A DNA stretch of 34,520 nt from Burkholderiaceae bacterium (GTDB lineage Bacteria > Pseudomonadota > Gammaproteobacteria > Burkholderiales > Burkholderiaceae_D). Positions within the stretch are counted from its first letter, which is position 1, and each line of letters starts with the position of its first letter. The stretch lies in NCBI GenBank assembly GCA_019751755.1, contig JAIENA010000346.1, positions 1 through 34,520 on the forward strand, read 5' to 3'. A program made the position numbers and the translations under genes. This document shows, one piece after another, positions 24,099 through 30,517 of this stretch. The notes under the pieces were generated by a model. It was given only the letters and a program-made list of their open reading frames with translations, was not told the origin of the DNA and did not search any database.

Positions 24099-25169
24099 TT
24101 ACACCGCTTCGACGATCGGCCGCCAATCGGCGGCGGACAATTCGAGCAGCTTGCCGCCCAACTCTTCAAACTCGGTCGCCCGATCATAATCGTCGACATC
24201 CTGCGCATACCCGGTGACAGCGTTGAGCAGGCCATAACCGCTCAGGTCATGTTCCTGGAACAAGTGCCGCAGCACACCGGCACACTCGGCCTCGTTCAAG
24301 GCATAGCGGTTGGACAGCACTTCCACCGCCTTGACCGGATTGCCGACCAGTTTGATGCCCATGGTTTTGCGCATTTTTTCCGAGATCAGGTCGAACGTCG
24401 CCTCTGACACCGCAGTCTGGACCAGATCGCGTACCTTGAGGAAGATGGCTTTGTCATCCGCTTCCAGCGTATCGTTCTGGTAGACCAGCACCTCGTCGTT
24501 GTCGGACACCAGGTTGCGCCCGGCGTGATTTTTACGCATGGTGCGGTCCTGGACGATGAGGCCGTTGCTGCACACGAGACGAAACAGCAACGGTTCGACC
24601 CGCAGCGTGCCACAGCCGATTTCCGAATTGCTGACCACCACCCCGGCCTGCACGATGTCGCCCGGCGCCACCTCGCAGGCGATCTTCGAGCTGACCACCT
24701 TTAAGTACAATTTCTTGTCAGTCAGTGCCACCGACTCGAAGCGCGCGCCCGGCAGTTGCTGCAAGACCGGCACGATGCTGTGCGCCAGGTCGAAGTTGTC
24801 CAAGCGGCGATAACGGGTCGACAGCAACGCCCTGGCTCTTCCATCGAGCGTGCGGACCAGGTAACTGTCGGCATGGTTGAGGTTCAACCAGCCATTGACA
24901 TTCAGGTCCAGCAAGGCCGGGTTGAACTCACGCATGCGCTTAAAATACGTCAGCGGAATGTCGAGTTTCTTTGCCAACTGCCCGCACACAAAATCATTCA
25001 GCGGATAACGCACGTCGCCGATCTTGGGCTCGTCGATCACCAAGCCAAACTGGTGCGCAGGCGTCGTTTCGCCGCGCATTTTCGTGGCTGACACGATCAG
25101 GTCGTGCTTCGCCGTATGCTGACGTGCGATCTCATCGGCCAAGGCATTCAAGGACTGTCCGGTTTTCAT
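24099..25169 (-). CDS. DUF932 domain protein
   Basis: This 356-aa protein is recognised as DUF932 from PAHQFGLVIDEPKIGDVRYPL, LNHADSYLVRTLDGRARALLS and RLDNFDLAHSIVPVL, then VVVSNSEIGCGTLRVEPLLFRLVCSNGL and the ending with YALNEAECAGVLRHLF. Such proteins are widespread on conjugative elements and phages, and their role is not established. It has no signal or membrane segment. ATG 25169 follows GGAG at seven bases, and the upstream extension was rejected. It converges with the repressor gene (98-base gap) and is separated from the primase-like gene by a hairpin followed by a T-run. Confidence 0.85.
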   Translation of the reverse strand: MKTGQSLNALADEIARQHTAKHDLIVSATKMRGETTPAHQFGLVIDEPKIGDVRYPLNDFVCGQLAKKLDIPLTYFKRMREFNPALLDLNVNGWLNLNHADSYLVRTLDGRARALLSTRYRRLDNFDLAHSIVPVLQQLPGARFESVALTDKKLYLKVVSSKIACEVAPGDIVQAGVVVSNSEIGCGTLRVEPLLFRLVCSNGLIVQDRTMRKNHAGRNLVSDNDEVLVYQNDTLEADDKAIFLKVRDLVQTAVSEATFDLISEKMRKTMGIKLVGNPVKAVEVLSNRYALNEAECAGVLRHLFQEHDLSGYGLLNAVTGYAQDVDDYDRATEFEELGGKLLELSAADWRPIVEAV

Positions 25170-25184
25170 GATGCTTCTCCAGTC

Positions 25185-25232
25185 AAAAAAAATGCGGACG
25201 CCCGGCCCCTGCCGGGGATAGGCCCCCGCAGG
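25185..25232 (-). terminator. Terminator-like hairpin between the primase-like and DUF932 genes
   Basis: On the minus strand CCTGCGGGG and CCCCGGCAGG (25232-25208, one bulged base, loop GCCTAT) make a GC-rich hairpin. It is followed, 15 bases later, by eight T residues (25192-25185). The distance from stem to T-run is longer than in a classical intrinsic terminator. The T-run lies just before the DUF932 ribosome-binding site, so an attenuator or partial terminator is possible. Confidence 0.35.
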
Positions 25233-25318
25233 GTTGAAAATCAAGGTACGACTACCACTGCGGCGCTTGCACGCCGCCTCAAGGCTTGCGCCCCGTTACC
25301 ACCACTGCCATTGACCGC

Positions 25319-26332
25319 TCACGCCGCCAATTCCTCCTGCGATGCATGTCGCTCGGACACATTGGCCCAATCGACGCCGGCAATCCGGGGAATGAACACC
25401 TCGGCCTGTCGGCCTTCCCCGTGTCGGCAGCATTTCATATACCGTCGCGCCAAACCATAGGCCGCAGCCTGGCCGTCGTACATGCTGTTGGCATCGTTGT
25501 CGCCATAGATCCGCAGCCGCGTCACCGCGTCCGGCACCCAGATACGCTCCAGGTTGCCGGCGCAGATGCCCGCCCACACCGGCTGGCCGGTGCGCTTCAG
25601 GATCGCCAGCGCCGTCTCGACGCCTTCGCAGACCGACAGCTCGCCGCCAGGCTCGCCCAGTCGGATGGCCGCGCCGTTCACGCCGCCACACAGGAGCTTC
25701 TTCGACTCAGCGCCCAGCGCTTTGCGCCCCTCCTGCAGATAGGTGCGATGCAGCGACACCACCTGCCCGCCCTGGTCCTGCACCACCGCCACCAACGCCG
25801 CGTACTTGCGCACCAGCTTCGACCTGCCAGTGTCCGGGTCGGGCTCGTAGTAACCCAGCGCCGGGTGGGCGCGCAACGTGGCCGGATAGCCTTCCATGCC
25901 AAGGCCACGAAAGCACAGATAACGGTCCACCTCATCGCCCGATACAATCGGCCGGGTTTCCGACAGGATGCGGTGAATCAGCTTGCGGACATCCCGCACC
26001 TTGCCGGGAACGCGCGGCGAAACGGGCAGCAGGCCCAGTGCCTGCTCGACCCGGTGCAGCGCGGTACCGGCGTTCCATCCGAAGTAGCCCATCAGCAGCT
26101 TGAAACCACCACCAGCACCACAGGCCCGGCACACATAGTTACCGTCGCCAAACTTGTCGGTGTACTGGAAACGGTCGGTGCCGCCACAGGCCGCGATCGG
26201 ACAGGGCTGGTTGCGTCGGTTCAGCACTTTTTCGTCGATGCCCAGGGCCAGCAGCAACGGTGTCCAGCGCCCATAGGCACTGGCGCGCACGGCCTGGAAC
26301 CGCTGGTCGAACGCTTCTTGTTCCGGTGTCAT
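25319..26332 (-). CDS. Zinc-ribbon/Toprim primase-like protein (P4/TraC type)
   Basis: This is a 337-aa protein. An N-terminal zinc ribbon uses C44, C49, C68 and C71 (CPIAACGGTDRF and YVCRACG), as in the Prim_Zn_Ribbon family. A central region has RYLCFRGLGMEGYPATLRAHPALGYY and an HRTYL segment. A C-terminal Toprim domain has the glutamate E236 in SVCEGVETALAI and the DxD acids D278/D280 in RIYGDNDAN. It probably primes or processes the complementary strand of transferred DNA; there is no helicase domain. GGAGG precedes ATG 26332. It is 24 bases downstream of the 168-aa gene, in one operon. Confidence 0.88.
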   Translation of the reverse strand: MTPEQEAFDQRFQAVRASAYGRWTPLLLALGIDEKVLNRRNQPCPIAACGGTDRFQYTDKFGDGNYVCRACGAGGGFKLLMGYFGWNAGTALHRVEQALGLLPVSPRVPGKVRDVRKLIHRILSETRPIVSGDEVDRYLCFRGLGMEGYPATLRAHPALGYYEPDPDTGRSKLVRKYAALVAVVQDQGGQVVSLHRTYLQEGRKALGAESKKLLCGGVNGAAIRLGEPGGELSVCEGVETALAILKRTGQPVWAGICAGNLERIWVPDAVTRLRIYGDNDANSMYDGQAAAYGLARRYMKCCRHGEGRQAEVFIPRIAGVDWANVSERHASQEELAA

Positions 26333-26356
26333 ATCGCCTCCGAATAGTGGGTCGGC

Positions 26357-26863
26357 TTAGGCCTGGGAGAAGAGATCGCCCCGCTCTTCGACACGGCGCA
26401 TCTGCTCGTTGATCCATTGCGGATTGGCCGCCAGTCGATCCGCGACCCACTCCGGATTGGCCATCACGGTCCGCCGTACCCAGTCCGGATAGGCCGCCAA
26501 TGACGCCTCGAACCAGCGCCGCAAATGGGCGCCAATCCAGCCACGCACTTCCTCGGCATCACACAGCCCGATGAAGGGCAATCCGGACAAGGGGCTGCAC
26601 GCGGCCACGCGCATGCAACTCACGAACGAGAACGGCTGTTGGTCGCGCCGACGGTCGGTGAAGACCCAGCGCACCAGCTCGAACTTTTCCGCCAACGGGG
26701 TGCTGGCGATACTCAGCAGCCGCACCTTTTGAAGCAGCCACCAATGCAGGCGTACCACTTCTTCCTCGGTGAACTCCTCAATCGGCTCATCATCGAGCCA
26801 GTCTTCGGGTTGCGCAGACTGGACAATGGAGTCGGAAATATCGATCAGGAAAAACTCTTCCAC
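26357..26863 (-). CDS. Unknown 168-aa protein with three 11-residue tandem repeats
   Basis: No family is recognised. The start is GTG 26863, supported by GGAGG seven bases upstream; a longer frame to 26950 has no ribosome-binding site. The N-terminus is acidic (ISDSIVQSAQPEDWLDDEP). A middle part with LRRWFEASLA leads into three consecutive repeats at residues 124-156: AYPDWVRRTVM, ANPEWVADRLA and ANPQWINEQMR, each of the form A-x-P-x-W-[VI]. The protein looks soluble. It lies 24 bases upstream of the primase-like gene, so a role in DNA processing of the element is possible but unproven. Confidence 0.75.
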   Translation of the reverse strand: MEEFFLIDISDSIVQSAQPEDWLDDEPIEEFTEEEVVRLHWWLLQKVRLLSIASTPLAEKFELVRWVFTDRRRDQQPFSFVSCMRVAACSPLSGLPFIGLCDAEEVRGWIGAHLRRWFEASLAAYPDWVRRTVMANPEWVADRLAANPQWINEQMRRVEERGDLFSQA

Positions 26864-27282
26864 GATTGCCTCCGTACAAAAATGAACGGGACAATCGCCC
26901 GCATGGGAGGTTGTCCCATGGGGGGGTGACAGGGGTTGGCTACCCTTCATTGACAGGCTGGCTATGCTGCGGCGGCGTGAACCGCTTTCGATGGGCTGCC
27001 AGCTACCATCGGAAAAAACTGCTCTTTTGCATCACAGACTTCGGAAGGCCGGCCACTCTGGCCAGCATGCACAGGAAATCCGCTACAGGCACTGTAGGCT
27101 GCACCTGTGGCAATTTCAAGTGCCGTTCACCGCATTTGCGTGCCCCCCCAAAAAACCTGAGGCGCGGCGCAGAGCATCCAGCAAGTACCGGCAGCACCGC
27201 GTTGCGACGGCTTGCACCATACCCAATGGGCGCGATCATGTGTGTGGCGACGATGTGTTGGCTGTAGATGCGGGAGGCTGCG
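26864..27282. other. Divergent intergenic region with several inverted repeats
   Basis: These 419 bases have no convincing gene. GGGACAA (26888-26894) and TTGTCCC (26911-26917) form an inverted repeat just before the 168-aa gene, in its message leader or operator. CTACAG-GCA-CTGTAG (27083-27097) is a perfect short palindrome. GTTCACCGCATTTGC (27125-27139) differs by one base from a site in the flhD/repressor region. No clear -35/-10 pair stands out on either strand. The region separates the minus-strand operon (168-aa, primase-like) from the plus-strand 55-aa and 228-aa genes. Confidence 0.5.
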
Positions 27283-27450
27283 ATGACTGAATTCCATTTG
27301 TGCTTTTCCAAGTATGGCAATTGGGGACGTAACTACCATTACACCATGGTGGTGCGCGCACGCACCCTCGAAGCCGCGATCCGCTCCGTGGAGAAGAAAA
27401 ATCCGAAATTCTACTATCGCGGCTGTGTCACCTGCTACTCGGTCGAGTAA
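27283..27450 (+). CDS. Small 55-aa protein of unknown function
   Basis: This is a 55-aa frame starting at ATG 27283 with GGGAGG five bases upstream, so translation is well supported. The sequence begins MTEFHLCFSKYGNWGRNYHY and contains TLEAAIRSVEKKNPKFYYRG, with two cysteines close to the end (CVTCYSVE). It has aromatic-rich character and no membrane segment. No family is recognised. It lies 161 bases upstream of the 228-aa gene on the same strand and may share its promoter. Confidence 0.65.
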   Translation: MTEFHLCFSKYGNWGRNYHYTMVVRARTLEAAIRSVEKKNPKFYYRGCVTCYSVE

Positions 27451-27611
27451 CCATCGGCGGAGCAAACGATATAAATTAAATTTTCGCCGTCGAAGCCCTC
27501 CGGACATGCGCGGGTGATCCGGAAACAGCCTGCTTTTTACCAGCGTTTCGGCTATGGCTCGGCGCCGGACTGGATTACGCTCTGGCGATATGCCTCCTTC
27601 AAAGGTGCACC

Positions 27612-28298
27612 ATGAACTCGCCCAACGAAACCATCGCCATCGTCAGCGCGAACCATGACGTCACCAACCAAAGACTGCTCGCACGCAGGGCCATCGCAAA
27701 ATCCGACCACATCGAATCGGCCAGCCGCAAAGTGTCGATCACCCTGTGCAGCCCAGAAGGCAAGCGCCTCTACCTGCGCTGCTTTGAAATCACGCAGGTC
27801 AACTTCCACTACATCACGGTGTTCGCTCACATGAAGGTGGCCGAACAGGAGGTCGCGCGCATCGAGCAGGAACTGCGCAACATGCTGGACAATCGGATCG
27901 CCCGCATCAACCAGGCACTGGCAAGCATGGAAGCGCAATGCGTCGCCCAGAACATCACCAGCCTGGCAACCTACGATGTCGAGCCATTACTGCTTGAGAC
28001 CAAGGTTTTTTCGATGCTGGACCGCCGGCTGCTGGAACTCATCGAGAAGGTGGACCAACTCATGCCCATGCTGGAAACACTCTGCATCGACGAGGCCATC
28101 ACGCCCAGCCAACTGGTCATCGAGAAATCCAAGTTCAAGAACATGGTGCGTGGCGCGGCAACGGCCGTGCGCATCGCCCGGGCCACGCTGCAACGCTTGG
28201 CCAATGCTAGTGCCATGGCGGAAACCGCTTTGGCCCGCCCTGCCAACATTGCGGATGAGCCGGCACAGGCACCACAAGTAACGTCACCAGAACTTTAG
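27612..28298 (+). CDS. Possible AcaB/DUF1845-like regulator
   Basis: This is a 228-aa soluble protein. Residues 40-75 are mainly beta (KVSITLCSPEGKRLYLRCFE), followed by long helices with coiled-coil character (VARIEQELRNMLDNRIARIN, LLELIEKVDQLMPMLETL) and a helical end. Overall it reminds me of the DUF1845/AcaB family found on IncC plasmids and genomic islands, where AcaB stimulates the AcaDC activator. That would fit the flhDC-like pair here, but the match is from memory of pattern only. AAAGG lies seven bases before ATG 27612. The stop codon lies inside a CTTTAG that is repeated at the far side of the adjoining small element. Confidence 0.6.
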   Translation: MNSPNETIAIVSANHDVTNQRLLARRAIAKSDHIESASRKVSITLCSPEGKRLYLRCFEITQVNFHYITVFAHMKVAEQEVARIEQELRNMLDNRIARINQALASMEAQCVAQNITSLATYDVEPLLLETKVFSMLDRRLLELIEKVDQLMPMLETLCIDEAITPSQLVIEKSKFKNMVRGAATAVRIARATLQRLANASAMAETALARPANIADEPAQAPQVTSPEL

Positions 28299-28395
28299 AG
28301 TACCTCGAAAAACCCCGTTTTCGGAAATTTGCACCTTTACGAATCAAAGGCTTACCAGGCGGGTAAGGCTGAAAAAGTAGGTTTTTCGAAGTGCC
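28299..28395. repeat. Small terminal-inverted-repeat element (MITE-like or IS remnant)
   Basis: GTACCTCGAAAAACC (28300-28314) and GGTTTTTCGAAGTGC (28380-28394) are inverted copies with two mismatches. They frame about 97 bases that encode nothing. An inner hairpin, AGGCTTACC/GGTAAGGCT, lies near 28350-28370. CTTTAG occurs directly on both outer sides (28293-28298 and 28396-28401) and may be a target duplication that includes the stop codon of the preceding gene. The same structure could also act as a two-way terminator. It sits exactly at the change from the GC-rich backbone to the lower-GC block. Confidence 0.55.
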
Positions 28396-28484
28396 CTTTA
28401 GGCTGAGAATTGATCTAACAGAGACCGCCAGTTGAAAGGCAGCTAACGCCCCGAAGCGGACATCTGCACTTCATCTCTCAAACA

Positions 28485-28892
28485 TCATTTCGATTTACTT
28501 TCTTTGTGGACGTGCGACCTCAACACGGTCCCGACCGTATAGGAAATCCGATTTTCGTGTTCCAGCTTCTTCACAAGGTCCGATGGTAAATTGTATTGTC
28601 CGTCGGGTATTTGTTTGTAGAAAGGCGGATATTCTGTCCTTAATAGAATCCAGATGTTTTCACCTGATGTGCCGTTAACGCCTAAGACTTCGTGGTCAAA
28701 AATATTCCGTACGACTGGACCGGTTAAAGGTGTTTCTCGTGTCTGAATTTCGATGGACTGAAGTACTGACCATTCACTCTTTTCCCCAAAGGTCTCAACA
28801 AGCTCAGGACTAGAGCATGCCTTTACTGTGAAGCCAACACCCACAGATAAAGATAGAGCTAAAACGACGCAACGAATGGAACTTCTGTTCAT
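28485..28892 (-). CDS. Hypothetical exported 135-aa protein
   Basis: No family is recognised. The N-terminus is a likely signal peptide (MNRSSIRCVVLALSLSVGVG) followed by VKACSS. This resembles a lipoprotein cleavage site only loosely, since lysine sits at -2. The rest is soluble and mixed alpha/beta, with SGENIWILLRTEYPPFYKQI and a lysine-rich end (HKESKSK). No strong ribosome-binding site is seen before ATG 28892. It is the last gene of the accessory block, 56 bases after the 164-aa gene, and shares its lower GC content. Confidence 0.55.
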   Translation of the reverse strand: MNRSSIRCVVLALSLSVGVGFTVKACSSPELVETFGEKSEWSVLQSIEIQTRETPLTGPVVRNIFDHEVLGVNGTSGENIWILLRTEYPPFYKQIPDGQYNLPSDLVKKLEHENRISYTVGTVLRSHVHKESKSK

Positions 28893-28948
28893 ATATTGGC
28901 GAGGATGGAGTTGTTAGCCAAGAGGGGCCGCTTATGGCCGTACCCAGA

Positions 28949-29443
28949 CTAGCTCTCGTTGGATGATGTGCGGCTAAGCTGATCAATAAATTCACGAGGC
29001 GCTGCTGAGAATCGTGCTGCCCGCGAGTTATGAACAGCTATACTGATTACCGCCATATCCGCCGCCATTACTGAGCGTGTTGCTGGAAAAAATAAGCAGC
29101 AATCAAGTGCGCGTGCGAGCTCAACAATTTTAGCGCATATGTGTGACGAATTTTCTCGGGTATCGATACGAGCCTGGACAAACTCGACATTATCACCCTC
29201 GTAGCCTACCTGGATATCATTTCTGCTCTGGTCACCCCAAATTATTAAGGAGTCGCTCCACGATTCAGTAGGAGGCAATACTCGTGAAATCAATTCAGGA
29301 AGATTAACGACGGGCTGATTATTCTTCCATGTGGTCGACATATCATTGTAACCCTCGCCGTCGTACAGCATCTCAGGACCGTTGCCATCCCGTTCAGCCC
29401 ACTCCCGTGGAATTAGACCGACTACGAACTGCCAAATAGCCAT
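28949..29443 (-). CDS. Hypothetical 164-aa protein
   Basis: This protein starts MAIWQFVVGLIPREWAERDG, which looks like a genuine conserved beginning. I therefore prefer ATG 29443 over the 29-codon longer frame that would overlap the preceding gene. It is acidic and soluble, with a central SDSLIIWGDQSRNDIQVGYE and a late hydrophobic helix around LDCCLFFPATRSVMAADMAVISIAV. The composition and size recall immunity-type or small accessory proteins, but no family is assigned. It lies 46 bases after the 230-aa gene in the same direction. Confidence 0.6.
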   Translation of the reverse strand: MAIWQFVVGLIPREWAERDGNGPEMLYDGEGYNDMSTTWKNNQPVVNLPELISRVLPPTESWSDSLIIWGDQSRNDIQVGYEGDNVEFVQARIDTRENSSHICAKIVELARALDCCLFFPATRSVMAADMAVISIAVHNSRAARFSAAPREFIDQLSRTSSNES

Positions 29444-29489
29444 AGAACACTCGCAAATAAAATGAACGACGGCTCTTGGCCGAAGACAG

Positions 29490-30182
29490 TCATACCGGTG
29501 CTGAAATAAAATTAATAAACCGTTTTCCACGCCCTGTAGTGCGAGATTCCATCATTCCGCCTGCTGTCATTGTGATGTTCAAGAATTGCCCTTGTCCCAT
29601 AAGGCTATCCGATTGCAAATCTCGAACAATTTGCTCGTATATTTCCCGCTGACCACGTAGTTCTGGAACACAGTGCTCCAGCACGTTCGATACACCTCCC
29701 ATACTCCAGCCCGGGTTTTGAATGTGGTTCCTTTGCATCCATAACTCAGGATTGTCTAGAACAGCTAATACTCTAAGATGCCATGGCGCAAGTTGGTCGA
29801 TAAGTCGCAAGAATGTCAATTGTTCATCTTCGTGCGGTGGGTTCGGAAGCGCTGCGTTCAAAACAGCGTTCTTTAGTGCTTCCCGTTTTTCCTGCTGGTG
29901 ATTTCGAAGAGCCACCTGTGATGCTTGCATTACTACGGTGACAAAAACTTCATTCAAAGCAAGCTTTTCTGGGGTCAAATTTTCTACGCGCCTTTCCACC
30001 TCAGTGAGTACTTCGGAGAGCTGTTCAAGCCAAGCCTGTTTGCGCTGTTCTAACGGTGATGCAAATAGGTTTTCAAACGCTACTTGTAGTGGTCCGCCCG
30101 CTGCGGGAATAAGAGAAACAATCGCTCTCCCTACTTCTCTTGCCACATCGCCTTTGCTCTTATCTGTCGGTGGTTTTTCCAT
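29490..30182 (-). CDS. Conserved-looking 230-aa helical protein of unknown function
   Basis: Residues 26-60 read PAAGGPLQVAFENLFASPLE followed by a QRKQAWLEQL helix. Then come VVMQASQVALRNHQQEKREA and LKNAVLNAALPNPP, and TFLRLIDQLAPWHLRVLAVL near 123-142. This pattern (a membrane-proximal or oligomerising start, then helices with an ALRNHQ.EK.EAL.NAVLNAAL core) is familiar from orphan bacterial proteins often seen in accessory regions. It has some flavour of DUF4393/Abi-type proteins, but I cannot assign a family. It has a weak GGAA before ATG 30182. It is 57 bases after the 92-aa gene. Confidence 0.65.
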   Translation of the reverse strand: MEKPPTDKSKGDVAREVGRAIVSLIPAAGGPLQVAFENLFASPLEQRKQAWLEQLSEVLTEVERRVENLTPEKLALNEVFVTVVMQASQVALRNHQQEKREALKNAVLNAALPNPPHEDEQLTFLRLIDQLAPWHLRVLAVLDNPELWMQRNHIQNPGWSMGGVSNVLEHCVPELRGQREIYEQIVRDLQSDSLMGQGQFLNITMTAGGMMESRTTGRGKRFINFISAPV

Positions 30183-30238
30183 TTTATAGATTCCAAAAAA
30201 ATAATTAACGCAGTTAGCAAGTCTGTTTCGATGGAGTT

Positions 30239-30517
30239 TTATTTTTTATTTTTTAAATCACCTCGCCACTCTATTGGTTGCCACGAAACGACAGCTACTG
30301 GCCGTTTTCGCCCCTTAGCAGAAGTTCGTTCCCAATCGATCGCCAAGCTACCAACTACATACAAAGTGCACGATACAATATCTGCATACCCGATTTCGCA
30401 TATTCTTTTGGTTGGAGCTCCAGCGAATTTGGTGAAATGTCGGGCCTCTACTCTACGGATGCCAGTAAGCCTCTCCGTGCTATCAGAATCCCCTAGCGAA
30501 TCCAAAGACGTGGTCAA
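30239..30517 (-). CDS. 92-aa protein coupled to the large helical protein
   Basis: The ATG at 30517 overlaps the stop of the 908-aa gene as ATGA (30514-30517), good evidence that it is translated. The sequence has an acidic start (MTTSLDSLGDSDSTERL), then a mostly beta body with CEIGYADIVSCTLYVVGSLA and PVAVVSWQPIEWRGD, and a basic tail (LKNKK). No membrane segment or known motif is evident. It may be a small partner or modulator of the large protein (inference from coupling). Confidence 0.65.
   Translation of the reverse strand: MTTSLDSLGDSDSTERLTGIRRVEARHFTKFAGAPTKRICEIGYADIVSCTLYVVGSLAIDWERTSAKGRKRPVAVVSWQPIEWRGDLKNKK

Larger units (their letters stand above)
1..28298. mobile_element. Backbone of a MobH/F-type conjugative element (partial)
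   Basis: A near-complete set of F-type mating-pair-formation genes, a TraI_2-type relaxase, a TraD coupling ATPase with its DUF4400 partner, FlhDC-like activators, a phage-type repressor and a Toprim/zinc-ribbon primase-like gene lie together. This order resembles SXT/R391 elements and IncC plasmids. The cargo sits where those elements carry it: between the traD/DUF4400 end and the pilus operon. Integrase, excision genes, traN (apart from its presumed first codons), traF, traH and traG are not in the window. Whether it is chromosomal or a plasmid cannot be told from here. Confidence 0.85.
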
